Shown: positions 42,657 through 51,605 of the stretch, in pieces | How the letters are laid out: each line of letters starts with the position of its first letter | How positions within the stretch are numbered: position 1 is the stretch's first letter | Assembly (NCBI RefSeq): GCF_000204415.1 | Contig: NC_015416.1 | Location: 1,674,001-1,738,000, forward strand | DNA from: Methanothrix soehngenii GP6 | GTDB lineage: Archaea > Halobacteriota > Methanosarcinia > Methanotrichales > Methanotrichaceae | Direction: 5' to 3' | Length of the DNA stretch: 64,000 nucleotides | The notes under the pieces: model-generated | Database searches by the model: none | Seen by the model: only the letters and a program-made list of their open reading frames with translations | What the model was told of the DNA's origin: nothing | Translations under genes and position numbers: made by a program

Positions 42657-43432
42657 CCAGTCCTCACCAGATAATCCAGTATGGACCTCCTGGTGATCAT
42701 GCCCGCTACCTCTTCTCTGTGGTTGAGCACGGGCAGGCCGCCTATGTTATCCGAGAGAATTATGCTCTTTACCTCCTCCAGAGGGGTATCGGTGTAGACG
42801 TACTTGACATCATGGGTCATCACATCAGAGACCAGTATGTTGTAGATGCGAGTATGCTGCTTGCTGGCGGTGTCATTGAGATCCCTGAAGGCTCGCAGGG
42901 CTTTGGCCACATCTCCCTCTGTTAATATCCCCACCAGACGTCCTGCTTCGACCACGGGAAGCCTTCCCACGTCTCTATCCAGAATTGTGCGCCGGGCATG
43001 AACCAGACGATCGTTGGGGTTCGCGGTGAGGGGATACCTCATGGCCTCGGAGGCCAGGCCGCTCACATTGGCCTTCTCCAGGATCTCTCTCGGCCTGACC
43101 CAGCCCAGGATTTTCTCGCCGTCCACTGCCACCAGCACCGATGTCTTCTGCAAGAGGAGCATGGCATCTAACATGTCCATGTCCGCCAGGACCTTGATAA
43201 CGCTATCCTGAGTGGCTGATGCCACATGCAGAGAGGAGGCCGGCATGCCCAGGGATTTTCGGGCACCAAGAACGCGGGCAATCTGTCTGGTAGTGATTAT
43301 TCCGCCTATCTTGCCTTTATTGGTCACCAGAAGCCTGCGCAGATCGTTCTTCTCCATTATATCCAGCGCATGGCCCAACCGTTCCGATTTATCGATAGTA
43401 ACGGGCTCTGTCATAATGTCTTTAACCTGCAT
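42653..43432 (-). CDS. CBS-domain protein 5 (last of five)
   Basis: About 259 residues holding four CBS motifs in a row (MQVKDIMTEPVTIDKSERL; residues ~75-115; ~130-180; ~200-259), probably two Bateman modules. Each would bind adenine nucleotides or S-adenosylmethionine. The ATG at 43,432 sits in TGATG with the stop of the previous gene, and its own stop overlaps the RNA ligase start by four bases, so translation is coupled on both sides. Partner unknown; the ligase is a candidate. Confidence 0.85.
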   Translation of the reverse strand: MQVKDIMTEPVTIDKSERLGHALDIMEKNDLRRLLVTNKGKIGGIITTRQIARVLGARKSLGMPASSLHVASATQDSVIKVLADMDMLDAMLLLQKTSVLVAVDGEKILGWVRPREILEKANVSGLASEAMRYPLTANPNDRLVHARRTILDRDVGRLPVVEAGRLVGILTEGDVAKALRAFRDLNDTASKQHTRIYNILVSDVMTHDVKYVYTDTPLEEVKSIILSDNIGGLPVLNHREEVAGMITRRSILDYLVRTG

Positions 43433-44292
43433 CACTTCCACCTGCCAATCTCCGCTATGATCTCATCGGCTGAGAAATAGCCCACCACATCATTGTCCTT
43501 TACCACCGGCATGCCGATGATATGCTTTTCTGCAAGAGTCTTGCTGGCCTCGACCGCATTGGTCTCCGGGGTCAGGCTGAGTATGGGCGAGGTCATGACA
43601 TCCTCGGCCACGAAGGGCATCTGCCTTACATATCGATTCTGTTTTCTGCCCGCAGTGCTCTCCTTCCGGGTCATCTTGATGTTCTTGGTCTCCATATCAT
43701 CCTTCGGCCCCATGATATCAGAGAACGTAAGGCCTGAGCGGGTCACTATGCCTACAGGAGTCCTGTTATCCTCATAGACCAGGGCCCGGCTGATCCCCTG
43801 CACATTCATCTCCTCCAGAACATGGCCTATGGTATGGTGGCGGTGAACATTGAGGATGTTCTTGCTCATCAGCTCCTGCACAGTTGAGGATATATCCTGC
43901 TCGGAGAAGTGTCTCACCATATCCCTGGAGGTGATCACGCCCACGATCTCTCCGTCCTTTTCCACCGGCAGGCCGCTTATATCGTTCTCGATCATCAGTT
44001 CCGCTGCCTGGGGCATGGTGGCATCAGGGAATATGGTTATCGGCTTCTCGGTCATGACCACCTGGATTGGGACCTTGTCTATGGGCCTCCTCCTCCATTC
44101 TGGGGCTGCCTGGCTGATCCGGTTGGTGATATCGTATTTGGTGACTATGCCCACCAGCTTGCCGTTATCCATAACCGGAAGCCTGCCGATGGAGTACTTG
44201 AACATCAGGTTCCTTGCTCTCTGAATGGGCTCGTTCCGCTCGATGACATTTACGGGGGTGCTCATGTAGTCTTTGACTTTCTTTATGATCAT
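43432..44292 (-). CDS. CBS-domain protein 4
   Basis: A 286-residue protein with four CBS motifs (KDYMSTPVNVIERNEP; VMTEKPITIFPD; LMSKNILNVHRH; ITSPILSLTPETNAVE). A linker near residues 205-225 is Lys/Arg-rich. The ATG overlaps the previous gene's stop by four bases. Ligand and partner are unknown. Confidence 0.86.
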   Translation of the reverse strand: MIIKKVKDYMSTPVNVIERNEPIQRARNLMFKYSIGRLPVMDNGKLVGIVTKYDITNRISQAAPEWRRRPIDKVPIQVVMTEKPITIFPDATMPQAAELMIENDISGLPVEKDGEIVGVITSRDMVRHFSEQDISSTVQELMSKNILNVHRHHTIGHVLEEMNVQGISRALVYEDNRTPVGIVTRSGLTFSDIMGPKDDMETKNIKMTRKESTAGRKQNRYVRQMPFVAEDVMTSPILSLTPETNAVEASKTLAEKHIIGMPVVKDNDVVGYFSADEIIAEIGRWK

Positions 44293-45266
44293 GGCAGTAT
44301 TCCTCTGTTCTCAGCTAAGGCCCTCACGAAATCTCTTTCTGTCAGAATGCCTGCTAATGAACCCCTGTCCATTACGGGCATCGATCCAATCTCGTTGTCC
44401 ATCATCTTTCTGGCCGCATGGCCCAGGTCCATCTTCTTCTCGATGGTGATTAAGCTTCTCTTGATCAGGCTCTTTATGGGCTGGTTCATCACCTCGCCGA
44501 TGTCGCCCGTAACCACCTTTTCGAATGCATCACCGCTGCCCAGGTATTTCATTATGTCCGATGCGGTCACCATGCCCATGAGAACGCCATCCTGCACCAC
44601 AGGCATCCTTCGGAAGCCCTTCTGGATGATCATCCTGGTCATCTTTTCGATGGTGGTCTGAGCGGGTGCAGTTACAACATTGGGGCTCATGAAGGATTCA
44701 ACCACAAGGCCCGTATCCACCCCTCGACAAGAGCGCACGAAGTCCTCCTCGGTGATTATTCCCTTGATGCGGGAATCCTCATCCACTATCGGAAGGCCGC
44801 CCACGTTCTTCTCATACATCAGCTTCAAGACATCATGCAATGAGGTGTTTTCGCTGGCATAGATGAGCTTGCTGCTCATTATCTCCCTTATATCTGCATT
44901 AATGGCGGTGAAGATATTCCCCTGATACTTCTCCTGCAGAAGGTTGTGCCGAAGCCCTCCGCCAAGGAAGTCCACTACATCCACCGATGTCACAAAGCCA
45001 AGCAGCCTTTTTGTGCCTGCATCTGCGATGGGAAGCCTGGAGAAGCCGTAGAAGGTCATGGTCTTTATGGCCCCCATGATGGTGGTAGTAGGCGGGACTG
45101 TGACCACGTCCGGCGATGCTGCGCTCAGCACCTCGCTGATGTGTTTGGCATGCCTGGAGTCGAACTGCAGCGGTCCCCTCTCTCCTGAGCCCGGAGCTCT
45201 TGGCATTCTATCGTTCCTCTGCGGTATCCTCGTTATCTCCTTTCCACTAGTTGGACCATTGCTCAT
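44289..45266 (-). CDS. CBS-domain protein 3
   Basis: About 325 residues. A charged N-terminal tail of ~45 residues precedes four CBS motifs (VLSAASPDVVTVPPTTTIMG; IMSSKLIYASENTS; FMSPNVVTAPAQTT; VMNQPIKSLIKRS). ATG at 45,266 follows GGGGGAG, a good ribosome site, and leaves two bases from the previous stop; an ATG at 45,287 would overlap it by 19. Stop overlaps the next start by four bases. Confidence 0.85.
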   Translation of the reverse strand: MSNGPTSGKEITRIPQRNDRMPRAPGSGERGPLQFDSRHAKHISEVLSAASPDVVTVPPTTTIMGAIKTMTFYGFSRLPIADAGTKRLLGFVTSVDVVDFLGGGLRHNLLQEKYQGNIFTAINADIREIMSSKLIYASENTSLHDVLKLMYEKNVGGLPIVDEDSRIKGIITEEDFVRSCRGVDTGLVVESFMSPNVVTAPAQTTIEKMTRMIIQKGFRRMPVVQDGVLMGMVTASDIMKYLGSGDAFEKVVTGDIGEVMNQPIKSLIKRSLITIEKKMDLGHAARKMMDNEIGSMPVMDRGSLAGILTERDFVRALAENRGILP

Positions 45267-45268
45267 TT

Positions 45269-46048
45269 TCACTCCCCCAGGTAACATTTGATCAGATCGC
45301 TTCTATCCACTATCCCCATAATCCTTCCCTCGTCTACCACCGATACCCTGCCCACATCGTGCTTGAGCATCAGCTCTATGGCCTCGGCAACGCTGGCCGT
45401 CGGCCCGAGGCTGTAGAGAGGAGAGCTCATCAGCTTCTCAGCCGGCAATTGCATTCTTTCCACCGGTCTGGTCTCGCTCTCTTTGCTGATCCTGGCCCAG
45501 CCTCTCTTCAGGATATCGAATCTCGTGATAATTCCCATGGGTTTCTCATCCCTCACCATTGGCAGACCGGTAAAATCTCGTTCCACCATCCGGTCCCAGA
45601 CCTTGGTCACCGGCTCGTCCAGGCGGGCGGTTACCACCTTGGTGCTCATGATCTCGCCAATCGGTTTTTTTGGAACTTTAGAGATATCTAAATGCTTGAA
45701 TATATCAATTATTGTTACAACACCTCTTAGAGTTTTATCTTCCTGGGATTCGACCACTGGAAGCAGGTTGCTCTTCTCTTTGAGCATGATCCTTGCCGCA
45801 TCAAGCACATCAGTATCACCCGTCACTGCAGGTACCTGAACTTTAAATCCTGAGACTGTAACATTTGATTTGGTCGAGGTAATCCGAAGCACATCCTGTG
45901 AGGTTATAACCCCTAAAACCTGGACTCTGCTATCCACAACCGGCAGTCCCCGCACATGGTTGTCTCTGATCAACTGACGCGCTTTGGTCAGATAGGTGGA
46001 GTCCTCCACATAAAGAGGATCTCTAGAGAAAATGTCTTCGACTAGCAT
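45269..46048 (-). CDS. CBS-domain protein 2
   Basis: About 259 residues from the ATG at 46,048, with four CBS motifs (VEDIFSRDPLYVEDSTYLTK; then ~70-125; EIMSTKVVTARLDEP; LMSSPLYSLGPTAS). Upstream in-frame starts would add a Cys/Ala-rich segment that overlaps the Zn-CBS gene and is probably untranslated. It is 64 bases after that gene. Confidence 0.83.
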   Translation of the reverse strand: MLVEDIFSRDPLYVEDSTYLTKARQLIRDNHVRGLPVVDSRVQVLGVITSQDVLRITSTKSNVTVSGFKVQVPAVTGDTDVLDAARIMLKEKSNLLPVVESQEDKTLRGVVTIIDIFKHLDISKVPKKPIGEIMSTKVVTARLDEPVTKVWDRMVERDFTGLPMVRDEKPMGIITRFDILKRGWARISKESETRPVERMQLPAEKLMSSPLYSLGPTASVAEAIELMLKHDVGRVSVVDEGRIMGIVDRSDLIKCYLGE

Positions 46049-46112
46049 TCCGACTCCCCTGCTGTCCCGCGATTGCCATATTGCAATTTGCCATATCGCA
46101 GTCATTCTAAGG

Positions 46113-46667
46113 CTATCGATTTCCGTCCCTGCAGCTCCAGCAGAGCAACTCGCCATTCACGTTTTCCAGATTATCTGATAGCTGGCCGCAGACTTCGCAG
46201 ATTCCGCTCACAGTTCCTCGGGGCTGCTCGAAATGAATGTTCTCCCGGTGCATCTCCAACAGATCGCTTAAGATATCATTCAATCCGACGGAACAGCCAG
46301 AGACCAGGTCGGTATCTGTGATTATGCCCATCAGCTTGCCCTTGAGGATAACAGGCAGCCGTTTTACTCCTGCCCGGAGCATGAGGTTGGCTGCATCTCT
46401 TATGCTTGCATCGGGTTCGATTGCAGTTACAGGTGAGCTCATGATCTCCCTCACCTTCAGATTTCTGGGATCAACCCCCTGGGCTATGACCTTCCTGACC
46501 AGGTCCCTTTCCGTTAAAATGCCTGTGGTTTTGTCTCGGGATACAATTATCAGACTTCCCACATTGGCCGAGCCCATCCTTTTGGCAGCGCTCAATACAT
46601 CTAGATCGGCGTCAGCGGTGATCACCGGTCGGGTCATGATATCTCGCACTGGAATCTCTGTCTCCAT
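46113..46667 (-). CDS. CBS pair with C-terminal zinc ribbon (first of five)
   Basis: A 184-residue protein: two CBS motifs (PVRDIMTRPVITADADL; KVREIMSSPVTAIEPDA), a helical linker, then a zinc ribbon (CEVCGQLSDNLENVNGELLC followed by W-S-C) with two CxxC pairs. Fusion of a nucleotide sensor with a zinc ribbon suits a nucleic-acid or protein contact role. It is the promoter-proximal gene of the five-CBS / RNA ligase / TIGR00300 cluster, about 6.4 kb long. Confidence 0.86.
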   Translation of the reverse strand: METEIPVRDIMTRPVITADADLDVLSAAKRMGSANVGSLIIVSRDKTTGILTERDLVRKVIAQGVDPRNLKVREIMSSPVTAIEPDASIRDAANLMLRAGVKRLPVILKGKLMGIITDTDLVSGCSVGLNDILSDLLEMHRENIHFEQPRGTVSGICEVCGQLSDNLENVNGELLCWSCRDGNR

Positions 46668-46700
46668 TGGCCAAGTCTCCGTGATTAGCTCTATGTGCTT

Positions 46701-46724
46701 ATTAGTGTACTAATGATATAAAAG
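46701..46724 (-). promoter_or_regulatory. TATA box with adjoining palindrome ahead of the CBS cluster
   Basis: On the minus strand, CTTTTATATC (46,724-46,715) is followed directly by the palindrome ATTAGT-AC-ACTAAT (46,714-46,701), which lies between the TATA box and the probable start site near 46,692. A repressor at this palindrome would block polymerase. The gene starts at 46,667. Confidence 0.5.
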
Positions 46725-46771
46725 GCTACTCCGGAGCAATAGTTTTTGATTCGATTAATATTATTTTTCCC

Positions 46772-47248
46772 CTACTCCATCACATGTTTCAGGATATGCT
46801 CGATCTCTGCTAATATGAGGTCCATTCCCAAGCGAGCCGCCCCGGGAGAGCCTGGCAAGCAGAATATTGGTTTTTTCATAAAGACTCCGGCTGTTGCCCG
46901 GGTTAGCATGGCCCGGGTTCCAACCTCCTTCATGCTCTGCCAACGAAAGATCTCCCCAAACCCCGGGAGCGTCTTTTCAAAGAGCGGCTCTGCAGCCTCT
47001 ATGGTTAGGTCCAAAGCGGTGAGTCCTGTGCCGCCGCAGATCACCATGGCATCAGCGCTGCTCGTCTTAATTGCACGCTGGATGGGCTCTACGCCGTCCG
47101 GGATGAGCAGGTAGTTGCCTGTATACCCTGCCGTCCTTATCTTCTCCAGTATCACCTTCCCGGACAGGTCCTCTGCCCTATCCGGATCCCGAACCGAGCC
47201 GAACTTAGTATAGCGAGACGTGCTCGCGACCACCACATCTAAGATCAT
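46772..47248 (-). CDS. moaB: MoaB/MogA-like molybdopterin biosynthesis protein
   Basis: About 158 residues with the MoCF-binding fold. Signature segments are VICGGTGLTALDLTIEA and LPGSPGAARLGMDLIL, the loops that hold molybdopterin during adenylation. The ATG at 47,248 is placed seven bases after AGAGAGGA; starts further upstream (47,254, 47,311) are possible. It is transcribed away from the DUF1786 gene. It supports synthesis of molybdenum or tungsten cofactor. Confidence 0.88.
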   Translation of the reverse strand: MILDVVVASTSRYTKFGSVRDPDRAEDLSGKVILEKIRTAGYTGNYLLIPDGVEPIQRAIKTSSADAMVICGGTGLTALDLTIEAAEPLFEKTLPGFGEIFRWQSMKEVGTRAMLTRATAGVFMKKPIFCLPGSPGAARLGMDLILAEIEHILKHVME

Positions 47249-47337
47249 GTCCATTCCTCTCTGGACGAGGATAAAATTTTTCCCGTAGCCCATCCAATTG
47301 GGACCAGACAAAAGCTCTCTAGGGGAAGGAATGATCT

Positions 47338-48375
47338 ATGACGCTCTTAGCGGTTGACGTTGGGGCAGGGACTCAAGACATCCTGCTTTACCAGGAGGGG
47401 GTGCCCATCGAGGGCTCGACCAAGATGGTTCTGCCCAGTCAGACCATGATTGTTGGAAACAGGATTAGCCGGGCCAGGATGGCGGGACGGGACATTTTTT
47501 TGCATGGCCCCATCATGGGGGGCGGAGCCTCCACCATGGCAGTGAGGTGGCACCTGGCAGCGGGACTGAGGGTTTTTGCCACCCCCTCAGCCGCAGCCAC
47601 CATTAATAATGACCTGGGCCAGGTTGAGGCCTTGGGAGTTATCATCCAGGAGGATGCACCGGCATCAGCAGAAATCGTAGAGACGGGAGACATCGACATT
47701 CCCTCTCTTCAGCGGGCTTTCCAGCTATTCGACATATCTCTGCCTAAGGATATTGCCGTGGCGGTACAGGACCACGGCTACTCTCCCGGCAAGCCAAACC
47801 GCCAGGTCCGGTTCGAGCATATGGTCGCAGCCATCCGTTCGGGCGGAAGCCTGGATGATTTCACTTTTAAAGAGTGCCCGCAGGAGATGACCAGGATGGT
47901 GGCAGTGCGGGATACCTTGATAAAAGAGGGATTTGAGCCCTTTATAATGGACACCGGTCCTGCAGCTATCTTCGGTGCCGCCCTCGACCCGCGGATTGAG
48001 GACCCGGCATTGATCATCAACTTTGGAAACAGCCATACTATAGCTGCCATCCTGTCAGAGGGAAGGATCTGTGCCGTCTTCGAGCATCATACCTCGAGCA
48101 TGAAAGGGGAAAAGGTGAGGGAGTTTACCCAGAAGCTCTGCCGGGGAACGCTGGAGGAGGGTGAGGTGTTCGACGATGGAGGTCATGGTTCTTATATAGG
48201 CAGCCTGCCGGATGGGGTCCGGTCGATTCTGATCACTGGACCCCGAAGGGAGAGCTTCCTCTCCTGCGAGGCTTTAAAAGGGGCGGTGGCGGCAGCTCCG
48301 GCGGGAGATATGATGATCACCGGCTGCTTGGGGCTGATCAAGGCCTGGAAGAAAAGGGATGACCTGACCGGATAG
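47338..48375 (+). CDS. DUF1786 family protein
   Basis: A 345-residue protein. The opening TLLAVDVGAGTQDILLY is a phosphate-binding segment like that of sugar-kinase/Hsp70/actin-fold ATPases (D-x-G-x-G-T), and MMITGCLGLIKA closes it. DUF1786 proteins occur in methanogens, often near pyruvate formate-lyase-activase-like genes, but have no known reaction. The following gene is bud32, 105 bases away. Confidence 0.82.
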   Translation: MTLLAVDVGAGTQDILLYQEGVPIEGSTKMVLPSQTMIVGNRISRARMAGRDIFLHGPIMGGGASTMAVRWHLAAGLRVFATPSAAATINNDLGQVEALGVIIQEDAPASAEIVETGDIDIPSLQRAFQLFDISLPKDIAVAVQDHGYSPGKPNRQVRFEHMVAAIRSGGSLDDFTFKECPQEMTRMVAVRDTLIKEGFEPFIMDTGPAAIFGAALDPRIEDPALIINFGNSHTIAAILSEGRICAVFEHHTSSMKGEKVREFTQKLCRGTLEEGEVFDDGGHGSYIGSLPDGVRSILITGPRRESFLSCEALKGAVAAAPAGDMMITGCLGLIKAWKKRDDLTG

Positions 48376-48480
48376 AAATCGATCGGCGCAGATGACAATT
48401 GGAGCTGACTGGATGCAAATAGAATTGATCGGTGCATACAGATGGAATGGGCAAGAAGACGGAGACTGCATGGAGATAAA

Positions 48481-49059
48481 ATGAGCATGGAGATTGGAAG
48501 AGGTGCAGAGGCGGTCATAACCTTGGAGGACGGAGTGGTCAGGAAGTGGCGGCTTCCCAAGAGCTACCGCCTGCCTGCCTTGGACGAGCGAATCCGCCAG
48601 GAGAGGACTATCAGGGAGGCGAGGATCACCTCTGATGCCCGGAGGCATGGCGTTCTCACACCCATCATCTGCGATATATCCCGCTTTGAGCTGAAGATGG
48701 AGCATATCCGGGGAGATAAGCTCAAGGATGTGATAAATCCGGATCTCTCCCGCAAGGTGGGGGAGATGGTGGGAAGGCTGCACCAAGGGGGAATCATTCA
48801 CGGGGACCTGACCACCTCCAATATGATTCTAGTTGAGGGGGATATCTGCTTGATCGACTTTGGCCTCTCCTTTATTGAGAGGTCCACTGAGGCCCAGGGG
48901 GTGGATGTGCACGTCTATTTCCAGACTCTGGAGAGCACCCACGATCGACCTGAAGAGCTGATAGAGGCCTTCAAGGCCGGCTACTTGGAGGTTTATCCCC
49001 CCGGAGAAGCAGTTTTAAAGAGGGTGAAGGAGATAAAAGCGCGAGGCAGATATCTGTAA
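48481..49059 (+). CDS. bud32: Bud32 protein kinase of the KEOPS complex, stand-alone
   Basis: A 192-residue minimal kinase. Features: RGAEAVI Gly-loop, Lys in VVRKWRLPKSYR, IIHGDLTTSNMI catalytic loop and LIDFGLS metal-binding motif; no large C-lobe, as expected. It acts with Kae1 and other KEOPS subunits in making t6A in tRNA. In many euryarchaea Kae1 and Bud32 are fused; here Bud32 is separate and no kae1 is next to it. The ATG at 48,481 behind GGAGATAAA is chosen over 48,442. Confidence 0.92.
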   Translation: MSMEIGRGAEAVITLEDGVVRKWRLPKSYRLPALDERIRQERTIREARITSDARRHGVLTPIICDISRFELKMEHIRGDKLKDVINPDLSRKVGEMVGRLHQGGIIHGDLTTSNMILVEGDICLIDFGLSFIERSTEAQGVDVHVYFQTLESTHDRPEELIEAFKAGYLEVYPPGEAVLKRVKEIKARGRYL

Positions 49060-49127
49060 TCTCTAATCAGCAGGTTTATCTATGATATCATAGAATAGTG
49101 CAATTTAATTTTTAAGGTGATGAGCCA

Positions 49128-49397
49128 ATGGCGGAAGATGAGGTCGTATTCGTCGGCAATAAGCCTGTGATGAACTATGTGCTGGCAGTGGTAACCCAGT
49201 TCAACAGCGGCGCCAAGGATGTCCGAATCATGGCTAGAGGGCGGGCGATCTCCAGGGCGGTGGATGTGGCAGAGGTCTCAAGGTCTAGATTTCTGCCTGA
49301 TGTTAGGGTGATGGGAATTTATATCTCCACCGAGACCCTCGACACCGACCGGGGGGCAACCAATGTATCCGCGATTGAGATCACCCTTGGGAAGTGA
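49128..49397 (+). CDS. albA: Alba chromatin protein
   Basis: An 89-residue DNA/RNA-binding protein. The opening [15 protein letters not shown] holds the conserved Lys-Pro turn, and [17 protein letters not shown] is the DNA-binding helix. The fold dimerises to coat DNA. Length and sequence are typical. It is followed 9 bases later by purN. A TTTAATTTTTAAGG stretch upstream includes the ribosome site. Confidence 0.96.
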   Translation: MAEDEVVFVGNKPVMNYVLAVVTQFNSGAKDVRIMARGRAISRAVDVAEVSRSRFLPDVRVMGIYISTETLDTDRGATNVSAIEITLGK

Positions 49398-49406
49398 GCC
49401 ATCGAT

Positions 49407-50021
49407 TTGACCGCCACCATTGGCATCATATCCTCCGGAAGAGGAGAGAACCTTCGCTACATTCTGCTGGCGGAGCGGGATGGTTATCTTCCTGCCCAGG
49501 TCAAAATAGTCCTGGCCGATCAGCCGGACGCTGGAGCCCTCCGGATCGCTCAAGAGTTTGGTGTTCGTCATATGTATCTGGATCCAGCGGGAAGGAGTCG
49601 AGAGGAGTATGACCAACAGCTCGTGTCGCATCTGGAGGGGGCAGGGGTGGACCTGGTGGTTCTCACCGGCTATATGAGGATCCTGTCACCTCGATTCGTT
49701 CGCCATTATAAAAATAGAATTTTAAATATACATCCTGCTCTCTTGCCCTCGTTCCGGGGATTGGATGCCTTCAGCCAGGCCCTGGAGCATGGAGTGATGT
49801 GGACTGGCACCACCATTCATCTCGTCGATGAGGATGTCGATCACGGACCGATCATCTATCAGATGCCGGTGCCGGTGAAGAGGAACGATACCCATGAGAG
49901 TCTAAAGGCCAGGATCCAGAGGGCAGAGTACAGGGCCTATCCCAGGGCGATAAAGATGTTCATCGAGGGGAATCCTGAAGTGGTGGGAAGGAAGATCGTC
50001 TTTGAGAATGGGGCGAAATGA
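49407..50021 (+). CDS. purN: Phosphoribosylglycinamide formyltransferase
   Basis: A 204-residue enzyme of purine synthesis that transfers formyl from 10-formyl-tetrahydrofolate to GAR. Motifs: ISSGRGENLRYI phosphate loop, LTGYMRIL, NIHPALLPSFRG with the catalytic Asn/His and TGTTIHLVDEDVDHGPII with catalytic Asp. The start is a TTG at 49,407, the only codon giving TATIGIISSG at the N terminus. Methanogens often use other folate analogues, so the cosubstrate is uncertain. Confidence 0.93.
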   Translation: MTATIGIISSGRGENLRYILLAERDGYLPAQVKIVLADQPDAGALRIAQEFGVRHMYLDPAGRSREEYDQQLVSHLEGAGVDLVVLTGYMRILSPRFVRHYKNRILNIHPALLPSFRGLDAFSQALEHGVMWTGTTIHLVDEDVDHGPIIYQMPVPVKRNDTHESLKARIQRAEYRAYPRAIKMFIEGNPEVVGRKIVFENGAK

Positions 50022-50022
50022 T

Positions 50023-50508
50023 ATGGAAGATTTATGGGCACCCTGGAGGATCGACTACATCCTCGGCAAGAAGCCGGAGGGCTGCATATTCTGCAGTAAA
50101 CCTGGGGAGAACAGGGACGAAGAGAACCTCATATTGCACCGCGGCAAAAATCACTTCATCATCCTGAATGCCTATCCATACAACAATGGTCATATGATGG
50201 TGGTTCCGTTTAAGCATACCTCGACTCTCGCCGGATGGACGGATGATGAGCGTCGGGAGATGATGGAGCTTGCTGATCTGGCAGTGGAGCTCTTGAGAAG
50301 GACCATGCGTCCTGATGGATTCAACCTGGGAATTAACATGGGAATTGTGGGCGGTGCAGGGATCGCCGACCACATTCACATGCATATCGTCCCACGCTGG
50401 AATGGAGACACCAACTTCATGCCCGTCTTATCTGATACCAGGGTGATATCTGAGCATCTGCGGGTGACATATGCCAAGCTGAAGAAAGAGCTTGATGAGA
50501 TGGTTTAG
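50023..50508 (+). CDS. HIT-family nucleotide hydrolase/transferase
   Basis: A 161-residue histidine-triad protein. The triad HIHMHIVPRW (H-x-H-x-H) is near residue 118; an N-terminal CIFCSKP may bind zinc. The ATG at 50,023 lies one base after the purN stop. Members split or transfer nucleotidyl groups (for example Ap4A-like substrates). The exact substrate cannot be inferred. Confidence 0.9.
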   Translation: MEDLWAPWRIDYILGKKPEGCIFCSKPGENRDEENLILHRGKNHFIILNAYPYNNGHMMVVPFKHTSTLAGWTDDERREMMELADLAVELLRRTMRPDGFNLGINMGIVGGAGIADHIHMHIVPRWNGDTNFMPVLSDTRVISEHLRVTYAKLKKELDEMV

Positions 50509-50668
50509 GCGAATCGTCTACGTCGAAAGCTATATATCTCGTTAAATTACTATATAGAATACGGTGAAAGTCGATAGGCGTTTTCCTCCTACCTCATTAC
50601 CCTTCTCGACTTTCCCTCCCTCCTATTTTTCCGTGAAGTTTTTAACCAGTTGAATACTACAGCAATCC

Positions 50669-51589
50669 ATGTTCTTCCTTGGAGAGTATGATGAGGATGA
50701 GGCCGCTAATATTCGCACTTTCCTCAGCGATGCGGGAATTAGAGTTGAATTAAAGCCCTACCTGGTTATGGATTCAGATGAGCAATTCTGCCTTCGCGGC
50801 AGGTACAGCCGGCTCAAGGAGATGGCAGAGGATATCAGCGATTATGAGCACGATCTGTCGTTGATAAAGAGCGCGCTTTCCCAGAGCAGCACCCCTGAGG
50901 AGTTCGATGAGCTCTTCTTAAAAGAGCTGGACCCGACGATGATGAAGATAAGGGATGAGATTTTAGCCCAATGCGAGGGCGATGAGATCGAGTCTCCGGA
51001 AGAGCTTTCGGAAGAATCCTCAGAGGAGAATTCGGAGGATACTTCAGAAGAGAGCGAACCTTTGGATTTCAACGTAGATGCATGGCTGAACTATTTGCTG
51101 CGCTCAGGAAAGGCCCAGAGCTTCGCTCATTCCGTTCTATCCCTAAATGGCATAATTGTGGGAGAGCCCATTGGCGACAAATTGGACGATCCGCTGCTGG
51201 AGATTCCTGCCGATCCGGGTGACTTCGATACAGAGCCCGATGAGCTCGTGCTAAATGCGGATTACTACTTATCCAGATCCATCGGCCTTTATGTGGACGA
51301 GTTCACCGCTCCGCTGGTAAGCGATATGGATGAAGAGTTCATCGACATGTATCCTGATGAATATCAGCAGATATCTGCCCTGGGATTGTTGATAGAGAAG
51401 CTAGCGACGCCACCGTCTGACAAGAAGATGAGCTTGGATGAGTTCATCGAGAGCTGCATGCTGCGCAAGGATGAGCATGATGTAAACCTGATGGTTGACG
51501 GAAGGGATGTCTTTATGGAATTGATCCGGATCCTGGAAAGGGGAGACGTGCTGAAGTCCAAAGGAGATAAGATCAAGTGGAAGAAATGA
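50669..51589 (+). CDS. Unknown acidic protein
   Basis: A 306-residue, strongly acidic protein (an EESSEENSEDTSEES tract near residue 117-131). No domain recognised; mostly helical. It starts behind a poly-pyrimidine-rich gap that contains TATA-like words near 50,530. Convergent with the membrane protein gene, 16 bases apart. A soluble cytoplasmic protein seems likely, as no signal sequence is present. Confidence 0.75.
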   Translation: MFFLGEYDEDEAANIRTFLSDAGIRVELKPYLVMDSDEQFCLRGRYSRLKEMAEDISDYEHDLSLIKSALSQSSTPEEFDELFLKELDPTMMKIRDEILAQCEGDEIESPEELSEESSEENSEDTSEESEPLDFNVDAWLNYLLRSGKAQSFAHSVLSLNGIIVGEPIGDKLDDPLLEIPADPGDFDTEPDELVLNADYYLSRSIGLYVDEFTAPLVSDMDEEFIDMYPDEYQQISALGLLIEKLATPPSDKKMSLDEFIESCMLRKDEHDVNLMVDGRDVFMELIRILERGDVLKSKGDKIKWKK

Positions 51590-51605
51590 TCCCCGGCTGA
51601 TACCT

